NCBI RefSeq assembly: GCF_000304355.2 | Contig: NC_018227.2 | Span: 1,550,001-1,614,000 of the forward strand | Reading direction: 5' to 3' | Length of the DNA stretch: 64,000 nucleotides | Source: Methanoculleus bourgensis MS2 | GTDB taxonomy: Archaea; Halobacteriota; Methanomicrobia; Methanomicrobiales; Methanoculleaceae | In this document: positions 1 through 8,400 of the stretch, piece after piece | Layout of the letters: each line of letters starts with the position of its first letter | Numbering within the stretch: the stretch's first letter is position 1 | Notes under the pieces: model-generated | The model's input: the letters and a program-made list of their open reading frames with translations, nothing else | Databases searched by the model: none | What the model was told of the DNA's origin: nothing | Made by a program: the position numbers and the translations under genes

Positions 1-1194
1 ATCGAGTGCCGCTGCAGCGACCACACACGGGATGGCCACACCGTTTGCGTGGCGGGTCACGACGTGGTTGCCGTTGAAGATACCGGGGCCGCCGCCACCG
101 TAGATCGAGTGGCTGAAGAACGAGAACCCGACAGCGGTACCCATGACACGGCCGTAGTCGCTGCTCGGGAGACCGGTCTCGTGCTCAAGCAGGTCGTTGA
201 AGTACAGGAGCGTCGAGGAGACTGCCTGGGCGAACCGTCCGGCACCACAGTTGACGATGGTGGCTGCCATGGATCCCGCAGCAGTGTAGGCGTTCCAGAG
301 CATGGGGTCCTTCGTGTCGTAGAACTGGAAGTATCCGCCCTTCTTGCCGGGGGTGATGACCTTGTCCTCGATAGCACGCTCGACCAGGCTCTGGACAACC
401 GTACCAACGGTTCCAGTCTGGCCGTTTGCCTTGACGAGGTCGTAGACCATGTTGTTCGCGTTCAGGCCCTGGTAGGCGTAGGCGAGCAGCGTGGCACGCT
501 CGAAGGGTCCGATGGCGGATCCCATCTCGAAGATACCGGCGGTCTCGAGCGTGGATGAGAGTGCAGCGCCCTGCAGGGCGTTCCTGTTGGTCATCATCAC
601 GACGTGGTTGACCGGGATGTTCCGGAGCGCGTAGCCGAGACCTTCGTTGTTCTGGGGGATGTTCAGGATCGACGTAACGAGCGAGCCCTTCATGTCCTGG
701 GTGTGCGGGTAACCGCCCCAGCAGGCCGCCTTGACGGTGGAAGCGTTGAAAGCGTCGACATTGAACTGGTCGACGATCGCGTAGGTGGTCGCGGAGGCGA
801 CCGCGGTGATTGCTGCATCGTAGGTGGCCGCGTTGATCAGGCGCTTCGCCGGGACCTGGACAAGCTGGAGCTTTCCTCCGTTGAACTCCAGGATCTCGGT
901 GTCATCACCTTCTTCAACCTGGATCATCTCCTTGATCTTGGCGACGATGGCGTCCTTGTTCTCCATGATGGGGAGATCCAGTTCTCTTCCCTTGATCTTG
1001 CCCTGTCCAAGTTTTCCGTTCTTGAGCGCATCCTGGATGCCCCCAAGGTTTACGTTGATTGTTCTCTTGGTCAGGTCGATGATCTTACTTGTGGCCGGGT
1101 TAACCAGCGGGCTGATTCTGTCGAGGGAGACGCCGCTCTTGAGCAGCTTCCCATCATCAGAATAGAGATCGATTGTTTCCGAGTATTTAGCCAT
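1..1194 (-). CDS. mcrB: Methyl-coenzyme M reductase, beta subunit (5' part, truncated by window edge)
   Basis: Beta subunit of the Ni-F430 enzyme that releases methane from methyl-CoM and CoB, the terminal step of methanogenesis (cytoplasmic alpha2beta2gamma2 complex). The reading frame is open from ATG at 1194 to base 1, 398 codons, and still open there. McrB is usually about 434 residues, so roughly the last 36 are outside. The N-terminus MAKYSETIDLYSDDGKLLK and internal stretches such as GGGGPGIFNGNHVVTRH are typical of McrB. A GGATGA ribosome binding site lies 6 nt before the ATG. The usual order mcrBDCGA predicts mcrD, C, G and A to the left of the window. Identity is very secure; whether it is the Mcr or an Mrt isoenzyme cannot be decided here. 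Confidence 0.96.
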   Translation of the reverse strand, partial: MAKYSETIDLYSDDGKLLKSGVSLDRISPLVNPATSKIIDLTKRTINVNLGGIQDALKNGKLGQGKIKGRELDLPIMENKDAIVAKIKEMIQVEEGDDTEILEFNGGKLQLVQVPAKRLINAATYDAAITAVASATTYAIVDQFNVDAFNASTVKAACWGGYPHTQDMKGSLVTSILNIPQNNEGLGYALRNIPVNHVVMMTNRNALQGAALSSTLETAGIFEMGSAIGPFERATLLAYAYQGLNANNMVYDLVKANGQTGTVGTVVQSLVERAIEDKVITPGKKGGYFQFYDTKDPMLWNAYTAAGSMAATIVNCGAGRFAQAVSSTLLYFNDLLEHETGLPSSDYGRVMGTAVGFSFFSHSIYGGGGPGIFNGNHVVTRHANGVAIPCVVAAAALD

Positions 1195-1308
1195 AGTATT
1201 TCATCCTTTTACCCTTGTTCAATGCATTCCGTTCATGAAAGAGACCGGGCATTCACCTGCTCCGGTTCCCTGAAGGCCGCTACTGCACGTCCCAAAAGGG
1301 ACTATAAG

Positions 1309-1336
1309 AGTAGAAGGAGGGTTATTAATAAAATTT
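1309..1336 (-). promoter_or_regulatory. Probable mcr promoter region
   Basis: Read on the minus strand there are two TATA-like boxes, TTTATTAATA (about 1323-1336) and CTTATAGT (about 1310-1317), which would start transcription around 1290-1300 and give a leader of about 100 nt before mcrB. The choice between the boxes is a guess. AT-rich DNA continues to about 1720. Confidence 0.4.
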
Positions 1337-1399
1337 GCGAATTCAAATTGGATTTTAACGTAAATAATAATATTCATCGTAATTATATTCATATCAGGG

Positions 1400-2250
1400 T
1401 ATTTTAAAATCGGGATTCAATTGTCCAAATTGTTGATCGTTGTACTTAAAAAGGATTTCGACGGGTTGTCGCCCCTCAGTTCACGGCCTGGGAGGAGCAG
1501 CAGAGAGGGACATATTAAATAATAAAATGAACAAACAGATTAATAATAAGTATGATTATTTCTTCAGATGCAATGTCCAACAGTATCCACTTTCATACGT
1601 TGCACTCAAAGATATATAATGCTACCCAAAACGGACAGGATTTTTCAAAACCCTGATCGTCAGACGCCTGTTTTATGAACGCACCAGATTACGGTCAAAA
1701 TTAAAAGAGATGCAAATATATAGTGCTCACTAACTCACCAGCCATCCGTATCCAGGTGCACCGCGAGCCGGACAGGCGGGGGAGACCACCCCGGCCCGCG
1801 CCCCGGGAAGACCTGTGAGTATCCGGCTCAGGAGAGCCGCTCCAGGTGGAGGCGAGATCTGGTTTTTCGCGTATATTTAGGGGCACCGCTGCACCCACAC
1901 TCTCCATGATATGCCTATTTACAGGTCAGATAGCCGATATTTATGCGAGCAGCCCCTTGCTCTGCCAGATCTGCGCCGCAGACGGAGCGTTGCCTCATGC
2001 AGAGAGGCATGTTGCCGCGCCATGCGCGAAAGGCAACGGGGAAGGCAGGAACCACACGAACCTCACCATCTCCGCGTGCGACCGCATCACCATCTACACC
2101 GCCGACCGTCTCACACAGGAGTACGCGAAGAGCGCGAAGGCCGTGGGATTGCGACATCCCCCATCGCGCCTCCCACGTGCTTCGCGAGCGGTCGGCGATC
2201 GTTCCCACACACCAGGATCCGCAAAAAGGGTGAATCAGTTCACTATCTGC
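1400..2250. other. Long intergenic stretch, AT-rich then GC-rich, no convincing gene
   Basis: 1400-1720 is AT-rich with no gene. 1740-2300 is GC-rich and contains short overlapping open frames on both strands that look like chance products. A good TATA-like box (TATATTTAG, 1874-1882) precedes an ATG at 1906 whose frame encodes about 120 residues with no recognisable family. The end of that frame (about 2110-2250) is a diverged copy of the interspersed repeat seen near 19270, 45060, 46270 and 56910, sharing cores such as CCCACGTGCTTC and TCGGCGATC. I treat the stretch as non-coding with a repeat relic. Confidence 0.45.
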
Positions 2251-2418
2251 GCCTTTCGGGCACTAGAGGGGTCGTGAGGCCGGATACCTACGCCCATCCG
2301 GACAAACTCCATGCTCCTGAGTTAACCAGATCCCAAACCAGAAACATTTAGGTGGTCAGCAAAAATACGTCCAATTTCGCGACTTTTCTGTAACATAATC
2401 GCATTTATTACCCGGAGG

Positions 2419-2431
2419 GGTAAAGTTTACC
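2419..2431. promoter_or_regulatory. 13-nt palindrome upstream of the fwd promoter
   Basis: GGTAAAGTTTACC is a perfect palindrome around a central G, about 60 nt upstream of the TATA box of the fwd leader. It is a candidate regulator site (molybdate/tungstate or other control would make sense for fwd), but no family-specific box was recognised. Confidence 0.3.
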
Positions 2432-2488
2432 AAATTAACTGTTTGAAGTAAATTTAGTCGCTTGATCCCCCTTACAAATACGGAATGG

Positions 2489-2496
2489 TTAAATAG
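2489..2496 (+). promoter_or_regulatory. Probable TATA box of the fwd operon
   Basis: TTAAATAG in AT-rich DNA, with a transcription start expected near 2515-2520. That is where the base composition switches abruptly to the GC-rich leader. Confidence 0.5.
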
Positions 2497-2519
2497 AATT
2501 CATTACAAGTTATGATAAA

Positions 2520-2780
2520 ACGATCTATCCGGTGCTCCGCCAAGAGAGTTTCAGTCCATCCCGAGGTGGGCAGCCCCCCTCTGCGTATTCCCCCCGGTTT
2601 CTGGCAGTGCTCCAGCAAACCCGAACGACAAACCTTCTCCGTGCAAGAAGGCCCGGCATACCGGGTACGGGGCGTCCTGGTGGACACTCTCGCAACACAG
2701 TGAATGGCCCAAATGCGGGTCAAATCCAGAGCACCACTCTCCGGGGCCGATTCTCCTGGAGGTTAGGAGAACCGGCCCTG
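2520..2780 (+). ncRNA. Candidate structured RNA leader of the fwd operon
   Basis: A GC-rich island of about 260 nt between an AT-rich promoter and fwdD, with a chain of local hairpins: 2596-2622 (GGTTT, CTGG / CCAG, AAACC), CCCGG-CATA-CCGGG near 2652-2665, GTCC-TGGT-GGAC near 2674-2685, GGCCC/GGGTC near 2706-2720, AGAG-CACCA-CTCT near 2728-2740, and a long stem 2744-2778 (about 14 pairs with one A-C mismatch, loop GGAGGTT). No open frame here looks protein-like. I could not match it to SRP RNA, RNase P RNA, tRNA or the bacterial Moco riboswitch. It may be a cis-regulatory leader or an independent RNA; the hairpins are seen, the function is inferred. Confidence 0.4.
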
Positions 2781-2802
2781 TCAATCACATTGAGGCAAAA
2801 CC

Positions 2803-3219
2803 ATGGCGAAGAAGATTACGTTGAACATGATCACCCAGCGCTCTGTAGAAGAAGGCGTTGGGATAGTAAAGGGCAAAATGACCCCGGAGTACTTCGAGGC
2901 CTGCTCTATCATCGAGATGCACGACGACGACGTCAAAGCACTCGGTCTGGTCCCGAACCAGCTCGTCAAGGTGACGAGCGAATGCGGAAGTGTTATCGTC
3001 AAAAGCGTCAGGGGACGCCAGGCGCTCTACCCCGGTCTTGCGTTCATTCCGCAGGGTGTCTATGCAAACCAGATAGTCCCGCCGCGGACTCAGGCAACCG
3101 GGGAACCCCAGTACAGCGGATTTCCTGTGACAGTCGAGCCCGCTCCTGAAGGCGAGAGGCGCAAGAGCACCCTCGAACTCGTCCAGAGCGCCGTAGGGAT
3201 GTGGAGAGGTGATCAGTAA
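2803..3219 (+). CDS. fwdD: Formylmethanofuran dehydrogenase subunit D
   Basis: 138 residues. Subunit D of the Mo/W-dependent formylmethanofuran dehydrogenase, which reduces CO2 with ferredoxin and attaches it to methanofuran. FwdD is the small beta-barrel subunit equivalent to the C-terminal molybdopterin-dinucleotide-binding domain of formate dehydrogenases, and completes the cofactor pocket of FwdB. The start MAKKITLNMITQRSVEEG is typical; GAGG lies 7 nt upstream of the ATG. Its stop overlaps the fwdB start (ATGGC at 3219), so translation is probably coupled. First gene of fwdDBAC. Whether it is a tungsten (fwd) or molybdenum (fmd) isoform cannot be told by eye. Confidence 0.93.
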   Translation: MAKKITLNMITQRSVEEGVGIVKGKMTPEYFEACSIIEMHDDDVKALGLVPNQLVKVTSECGSVIVKSVRGRQALYPGLAFIPQGVYANQIVPPRTQATGEPQYSGFPVTVEPAPEGERRKSTLELVQSAVGMWRGDQ

Positions 3220-4586
3220 TGGCAAAAAAGATTGAGAATGTCGGATGCCCGTTCTGCGGCGTCTGCTGTGACGACCTTGTCGTCACCGTCTCTGACGACG
3301 GGAAGAAGATCCTTGAGGTTGAGAACGCCTGCATCATCGGCAGCACGGTCTTCCACCGTGCCATGGAGGATCGGCACACACTGCCCCGCCTCCGCCAGCC
3401 GGACGGCACCTACAAAGAGATCTCCTACGATGAGGCAGTCGATTACACGGCAAAGGTCCTCTACAACGCAAAGAAACCCCTGATCTACGGGTTTGGGTCG
3501 ACCAACTGTGAGGGCATGGCCGCCGCTGCCAAGGTCGCTGAGAAGGCAGGTGCCGTGCTCGACAACTGTGCGTCCATCTGCCACGGGAGCTCGTTCCTTG
3601 CTATATTCGACAACGGCTACCCGAGCTGCACCCTCGGCGAGACAAAGAACCGGGCCGACGTCATCGTCTACTGGGGCGCAAACCCGGCTCACGCTCACCC
3701 GCGGCACATGTCCCGCTACTCGATCTTCCCCCGCGGGTTCTTCACCGGCAAGGGCCACAAGGGCCGCAAGATCATCGTCATCGATCCCCGGCACACCGAC
3801 ACCGCTCAGGTGGCTGATATCCACCTGCAGGTGAAACAGGGACACGACTACGACCTCTTCAACGCATTCCGGACCGTTGTCCGGGGCCACGATATCCCCG
3901 ATGAGGTTGCGGGTATCAAGAAGGAACAGATCATCGAGGCTGTCGAGATCATGAAGAAGGCGCGGTTCGGCACCATCTTCTACGGCATGGGTCTCTGCCA
4001 CTCCGACGGTCGGAACCACAACGTGGACATCGCCATCAGCCTGACCCGCGACCTCAACGACTTCACCAAGTGGACGATCATGGCGATGCGGGGTCACTAC
4101 AACATCACGGGGCCTGGCGCGGTCTGGTCATGGCAATACGGGTTCCCCTACTGCCTGGACCTGACGAAGAGGGATATCGCCCACATGAACCCGGGTGAGA
4201 CGAGCTCTGTCGACCTCGCCATGCGGGAAGAGGTGGACGCCTTCGTCAACATCGGGACCGATGCCGCCGCTCACTTCCCGATCGAGCCGGTCAAAAACCT
4301 CAGGAAGCATCCCTGGATCACCATCGACCCCCACCCCAACATGGCAACCGAGATCTCAGACCTCCATATCCCGGTGGGAATCGTCGGTGTCGAGGTTCCG
4401 GGCATCGTCTATCGGATGGACAACGTCCCGATCCAGTACCGTAAGGTCATCGATGCACCCGATGGTGTCCCGAGCGACGAGGAACTCTTCGAGCGGATCT
4501 ACCAGAGGCTCTGCGAACTGGAAGCGGAGGACGCCGCAAAGGAACCTGCAAAGGCCGTACCTGAAGGTGTCCGTGCGGGGGAATGA
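3219..4586 (+). CDS. fwdB: Formylmethanofuran dehydrogenase subunit B (catalytic, pterin-binding)
   Basis: 455 residues. Catalytic subunit that reduces CO2 to formate at a bis-pterin W/Mo centre. An N-terminal [4Fe-4S] motif (C10, C13, C17 in CPFCGVCCDD, with C38) is followed by a molybdopterin oxidoreductase fold. The metal-ligand position is cysteine in DNCASICHGSS (C117 and C121, the latter the likely ligand), so this is the Cys and not the selenocysteine form; there is no in-frame TGA. It starts on the last base of fwdD and is followed 3 nt later by fwdA. Length is normal for the family. Confidence 0.95.
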   Translation: MAKKIENVGCPFCGVCCDDLVVTVSDDGKKILEVENACIIGSTVFHRAMEDRHTLPRLRQPDGTYKEISYDEAVDYTAKVLYNAKKPLIYGFGSTNCEGMAAAAKVAEKAGAVLDNCASICHGSSFLAIFDNGYPSCTLGETKNRADVIVYWGANPAHAHPRHMSRYSIFPRGFFTGKGHKGRKIIVIDPRHTDTAQVADIHLQVKQGHDYDLFNAFRTVVRGHDIPDEVAGIKKEQIIEAVEIMKKARFGTIFYGMGLCHSDGRNHNVDIAISLTRDLNDFTKWTIMAMRGHYNITGPGAVWSWQYGFPYCLDLTKRDIAHMNPGETSSVDLAMREEVDAFVNIGTDAAAHFPIEPVKNLRKHPWITIDPHPNMATEISDLHIPVGIVGVEVPGIVYRMDNVPIQYRKVIDAPDGVPSDEELFERIYQRLCELEAEDAAKEPAKAVPEGVRAGE

Positions 4587-4589
4587 ACC

Positions 4590-6302
4590 ATGGGTGAACT
4601 AATAATCAAGAACGGATTCGTCTTTGACCCCCTGCAGCGGATCAAGGGCGACCGGATGGATATCGGGATCAAGGACGGCAAGATCGTCGAGACGACGGCT
4701 CTGGCGAACCCGAAGACAATCGATGCCGCCGGCATGACCGTGATGGCGGGCGGTGTGGACATCCACTCTCACGTTGTCGGGCCGAAGGTGAACGTCGGCC
4801 GGCTCTTCCGGCCTGAGGACAAACTCTTCAAGAGCCCCCACAAATCTCCTACGTGCAACCGCATGGAGATGGGCTTCTCGGTCCCCTCCACGTTCAAGAC
4901 CGGCTATGACTACGCCCGGATGGGCTACGTCTTCGTTAACGAAGCAGCGATGCCCCCGCTCCACTCCCCGCACGTCCACGAGGAGATCCGGGATACCCCG
5001 ATCATCGACAACGCAGCGATGCCGGTCTTCGGCAACAACTGGTTCACGCTCGATTATCTCAAGAACAACGAGATCGAGAACAACGCCGCGTACACTGCCT
5101 GGCTCCTGCGGGCAACCCGCGGGTTTGCCATCAAGGTCGTCAACCCCGGCGGCACGGAAGCCTGGGGATGGGGCCTGAACTGTGACAACATCCACGATCC
5201 GGTCCCATACTTCGATATCACCCCGGCAGAGATCGTGAAGGGTCTCATCGAGACAAACGAATTCCTGGGCCTCCCCCACTCGATGCACCTGCACTGCAAC
5301 AACCTCGGGAACCCGGGCAACTACACCGATACCCTCGACTCGTTCAAGCTCGCCGAGGGCTACACCCCGAAGAACAACTTCGGCCGGGACCAGGTCATGC
5401 ACGTCACGCACGTCCAGTTCTGCTCCTATGGCGGTGACTCCTGGAGGAACGTCGAGTCCCGGGCCGACAAGATCATGGACTACGTGAACTCGCACGAGAA
5501 CATCACCATCGACATGGGTCAGGTGACCCTCGACGAGACCACGACCATGACCGCAGACGGACCGTTCGAGCACCACCTCCGGGCCCTCAACAACCTGAAA
5601 TGGGCAAACACCGACGTGGAACTCGAGACCGCCGCGGGCGTCGTCCCCTACATCTACAGCCCGACCGTCAAGGTCTGCACCATCCAGTGGGCCATCGGTC
5701 TGGAACTTGCGCTCTACGCCAAGGACCCGATGCGGACGTTCATCACCACCGACCACCCGAACGCCGGGCCGTTCACCCGCTACCCACGGGTCATAAAGTG
5801 GCTGATGAGCCGTGCAGCACGTGACGAGACCATGAAGACGTTCAAGTGGCTCGACCGGACGATTGAGTCCACCACCATAGACAGCATCGACCGTGAACTC
5901 ACGCTCTACGAGATCGCGCAGATGACCAGGGCAGGGCCGGCAAAGGCGCTTGGCATCAGCAACATCTACGGCGGACTTGCTCCCGGCATGGATGCCGATG
6001 TCGCCATCTACGCCCTCAACCCCGAGGATATGCCCTCCGACCCGGAGATGATCGAGAACGCCTTCTCACGGTGCGCGTACCTTATCAAGGACGGCGTCGT
6101 GACCGTCAAGGGCGGCGAAGTCGTCTCAGAGCCCGCAAAGCGGACCGTCTGGGTCGACGTGAAGGTCCCGGAGAACGCACAGGTGCAGAGAGATATCTAC
6201 GAGCACTTCCTCAGGCACTACAGCGTGGGAGTCGAGAACTACAAGCTCTTCGAGGAACACCTCCACAACCCGAGGGTGATCGAGGTCGATTCGACACAGT
6301 AA
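4590..6302 (+). CDS. fwdA: Formylmethanofuran dehydrogenase subunit A (amidohydrolase)
   Basis: 570 residues. Subunit A is a binuclear-zinc amidohydrolase that condenses formate, delivered by an internal tunnel from FwdB, with methanofuran. The HxH metal motif is present (GGVDIHSHVVGP, H59 and H61), a likely carboxylated lysine is near K182 (GFAIKVVNPGG), and further His ligands are in MHLHCNNLG and HVTHVQF. A conserved Asp motif occurs in FITTDHPNAGP. It starts 3 nt after fwdB and is full length. In vivo the subunit assembles with B, C, D and polyferredoxin subunits; no F or G gene is in this window. Confidence 0.95.
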   Translation: MGELIIKNGFVFDPLQRIKGDRMDIGIKDGKIVETTALANPKTIDAAGMTVMAGGVDIHSHVVGPKVNVGRLFRPEDKLFKSPHKSPTCNRMEMGFSVPSTFKTGYDYARMGYVFVNEAAMPPLHSPHVHEEIRDTPIIDNAAMPVFGNNWFTLDYLKNNEIENNAAYTAWLLRATRGFAIKVVNPGGTEAWGWGLNCDNIHDPVPYFDITPAEIVKGLIETNEFLGLPHSMHLHCNNLGNPGNYTDTLDSFKLAEGYTPKNNFGRDQVMHVTHVQFCSYGGDSWRNVESRADKIMDYVNSHENITIDMGQVTLDETTTMTADGPFEHHLRALNNLKWANTDVELETAAGVVPYIYSPTVKVCTIQWAIGLELALYAKDPMRTFITTDHPNAGPFTRYPRVIKWLMSRAARDETMKTFKWLDRTIESTTIDSIDRELTLYEIAQMTRAGPAKALGISNIYGGLAPGMDADVAIYALNPEDMPSDPEMIENAFSRCAYLIKDGVVTVKGGEVVSEPAKRTVWVDVKVPENAQVQRDIYEHFLRHYSVGVENYKLFEEHLHNPRVIEVDSTQ

Positions 6303-6315
6303 GGTGATGAGAAGT

Positions 6316-7116
6316 ATGAAGACAGTAACTATCACCCTGGCAAACCCCCCCGAACTCTATCTTGAGGGGCAGAATATCACTCCGGACAACTTTGCAGGAA
6401 AGAAGGCCGCTGAGATCGCCACTCTCGATGTCTGGGAGGGCAAGATGAAGAGCCCGCTCGGAAAGTACTTCACCGTTGAGGGCGAAGGCGGAGCAACGGC
6501 TGCCGAGACGAAGATCATCGTCCGTGGGGACTGCACCCGTGTGAAGCGGATCGGCCAGCAGATGACCGCGGGCGAGATCGTCATCGAAAGCAACGCCGAC
6601 ATGTACATCGGCGGCTGGATGAAAGGCGGAAAGATCCACGTGAAAGGAAACGTCGACTCGTTCTGCGGCATCGGAATGGAAGGCGGCGAACTGATCGTCG
6701 ACGGAAAGGCCGGATGTCACCTTGGCTCATCGCCCCGCGGTGAGTGGCGCGGTATGCAGGGCGGACTGATCCGGGTTGCCGGGGACGTCGGCAGCGACAC
6801 AGCCACGTTCATCAACGGCGGGACCATCATCATCGGCGGCGATGCGGACATTCACGTCTCCACCCACGGCGAAGGCGGCACCGTCATCATCAAGGGGAAC
6901 GCCAAGGCCCGTGTCGGCGGGCAGATGGTGAAAGGCGACATCTACGTCTATGGCACAATCGAGAACCCGCTCCCCGGGTTCAAGCTGGTCGGCGAGGTCG
7001 AGCAGGAGGTCGATGGTGAGACTGCCCTCTTCGCCCACTATATCGGGGACCTCGGTGAACGCCACCCGGTCTCCAAGGGTAAGACGGTGTATGCAAACAT
7101 CTACACCAGAATCTAA
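6316..7116 (+). CDS. fwdC: Formylmethanofuran dehydrogenase subunit C
   Basis: 266 residues from ATG 6316. Structural subunit built as a right-handed beta-helix related to the GXGXG C-terminal domain of glutamate synthase; repeats such as IGGWMKGGKIHVKGN and NGGTIIIGGDADIHV are visible. Upstream in-frame starts exist (GTG 6304, ATG 6307), but GGTGAT at 6303-6308 is a ribosome binding site 7 nt before ATG 6316, which makes MKTVTITL the best N-terminus. Last gene of the operon; a T-run (7118-7124) follows the stop. A distant structural relative, the GltB3 GXGXG gene, lies at 43064 in the same window. Confidence 0.94.
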   Translation: MKTVTITLANPPELYLEGQNITPDNFAGKKAAEIATLDVWEGKMKSPLGKYFTVEGEGGATAAETKIIVRGDCTRVKRIGQQMTAGEIVIESNADMYIGGWMKGGKIHVKGNVDSFCGIGMEGGELIVDGKAGCHLGSSPRGEWRGMQGGLIRVAGDVGSDTATFINGGTIIIGGDADIHVSTHGEGGTVIIKGNAKARVGGQMVKGDIYVYGTIENPLPGFKLVGEVEQEVDGETALFAHYIGDLGERHPVSKGKTVYANIYTRI

Positions 7117-7117
7117 C

Positions 7118-7124
7118 TTTTTTT
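7118..7124 (+). terminator. Oligo-T terminator after fwdC
   Basis: The stop codon of fwdC is followed within a few bases by CTTTTTTTA. Archaeal termination typically needs only a U-rich stretch. moeA downstream may be read through or have its own promoter. Confidence 0.5.
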
Positions 7125-7191
7125 ATCCGCGGCCACCGGCCGGGAAGGGAACGTATGGCGTGCCGGGTAGGATACCCGGGAGGCTGAAGAT

Positions 7192-8400
7192 ATGACCGGA
7201 TTTCTTCGTCTTATACCGGTGATCGAGGCTATCCATATCATCAACCGGATCTCCCCGGCGGTCGGGACAGAGAATGTGCCGCTGACCGCGGCGTATGGTC
7301 GCATCCTCGCGGAGGACGTCCAGGCTGATACTGACATACCGGGTTTTGACCGCTCGGTCAAGGACGGGTTTGCGGTGAACTGCGCCGATACCGTCCGGGC
7401 ATCGGAGGCGGCCCCGGTCCCGCTTACGAGGGTGGGGCAGGTTGTCATGGGCCGCGGAGGGAACAGTCCCGCGATCAGGCCCGGCGAGTGTGCCTACATC
7501 CCGACCGGTGGCGCTCTCCCCAAAGGAGCGGATGCGGTCGTGATGCTTGAGTACTGCCAGGACCTCGGGGAGACGGTTCTTGCGGGTCGCCAGGTCTCCC
7601 CGGGCGAGAACATCATCCGTGCCGATGAGGATTACGCCCGCGGCGAAGGCGTTCTTGCGGCCGGGAAACACCTGAAGGTCCAGGACATCGGCGTGCTCGC
7701 GGCGGTCGGGGTCTCCCGGGTGGCGGTGAGGAAGAGACCGGTCATCGGGATCGTCCCGACCGGCATCGAACTGGTGCCGCCGGACCAGGTCCCGGCTGCC
7801 GGTGAGGTCCGCGACGTCAACTCCTACCTCTGCGGCGCGTTCGTCGAGGAGATGGGCGGCGTTCCGCGGTATTATGGTATCGTCAGGGATGACCGCGCAG
7901 AACTCGCGGCGCTCCTCTCGTCGGCGCTTGACGAGTGTGACGCGTTCCTGATCACCGGGGGGAGCTCCAAGGACGACCGCGATATCACGGCCGACGTGAT
8001 CGGGTCGCTTGGAGAGGTGCTCGCGCACGGAATGGCGCTGGCGCCCGGGAAACCGACGATCATCGGGAAGATCGGGCATGCGCCCGTCATCGGCATCCCC
8101 GGCCACCCGGCATCGACGAGGGTCGTTCTTGCGGTGCTCGCAGGTCCCCTCCTGCGGTCGCTCTCTGGCTGCACCGGTCGCCGGGAGGCGAAGCAGAAGG
8201 CGGTCCTCACACGGAACATCCCCTCGGAGCGGGGGCGTGAGGAGTACGTCAGGGTCAAACTCCTCGGGGATGAAGCGGTGCCGCTCTTCGGGAAGTCGGG
8301 CCTCTTAAACACCCTCGTAGAGAGCGACGGGCTCATCAGGATCCTCCAGGGATGGGAGGGGCTCGAGGCAGGATGCGAGGTGGACGTGACGCTATGGTGA
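7192..8400 (+). CDS. moeA: MoeA family molybdenum/tungsten insertion protein (copy 1)
   Basis: 402 residues. MoeA inserts the metal into (adenylylated) molybdopterin, finishing the Mo/W cofactor used by Fwd. The family pattern is visible: N-terminal VPLTAAYGRILAEDV, DIPGFDRSVKDGFAV, PTGGALPKGADAVVMLE, the active-site loop ITGGSSKDDRD, and GIPGHPAST before the C-terminal beta-barrel. GGGAGG lies about 8 nt upstream of ATG 7192. It lies directly downstream of fwdDBAC and overlaps a second moeA, which ties both to cofactor supply for formylmethanofuran dehydrogenase. Archaea often carry two paralogs, thought to favour Mo or W; which is which is not readable. Confidence 0.92.
   Translation: MTGFLRLIPVIEAIHIINRISPAVGTENVPLTAAYGRILAEDVQADTDIPGFDRSVKDGFAVNCADTVRASEAAPVPLTRVGQVVMGRGGNSPAIRPGECAYIPTGGALPKGADAVVMLEYCQDLGETVLAGRQVSPGENIIRADEDYARGEGVLAAGKHLKVQDIGVLAAVGVSRVAVRKRPVIGIVPTGIELVPPDQVPAAGEVRDVNSYLCGAFVEEMGGVPRYYGIVRDDRAELAALLSSALDECDAFLITGGSSKDDRDITADVIGSLGEVLAHGMALAPGKPTIIGKIGHAPVIGIPGHPASTRVVLAVLAGPLLRSLSGCTGRREAKQKAVLTRNIPSERGREEYVRVKLLGDEAVPLFGKSGLLNTLVESDGLIRILQGWEGLEAGCEVDVTLW

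Noticed and set aside
1846-2351. Overlapping open frames of 97-146 codons in the mcr-fwd gap
   Set aside because: No family, no ribosome binding site, and the 3' half matches an interspersed repeat.
2525-2780. SRP RNA, RNase P RNA or tRNA in the fwd leader
   Set aside because: The SRP helix 8 core, the RNase P GAGGAAAGUC segment and a full cloverleaf were looked for and not found; GGGTCAAATCC near 2716 resembles a T-loop but has no matching arms.
2551-2784. 77-codon minus-strand frame in the fwd leader
   Set aside because: It covers strong hairpins with no start signal; the region reads better as structured RNA.
3219-4586. Selenocysteine form of FwdB
   Set aside because: The ligand position is encoded as Cys in DNCASICHG and no in-frame TGA is present.
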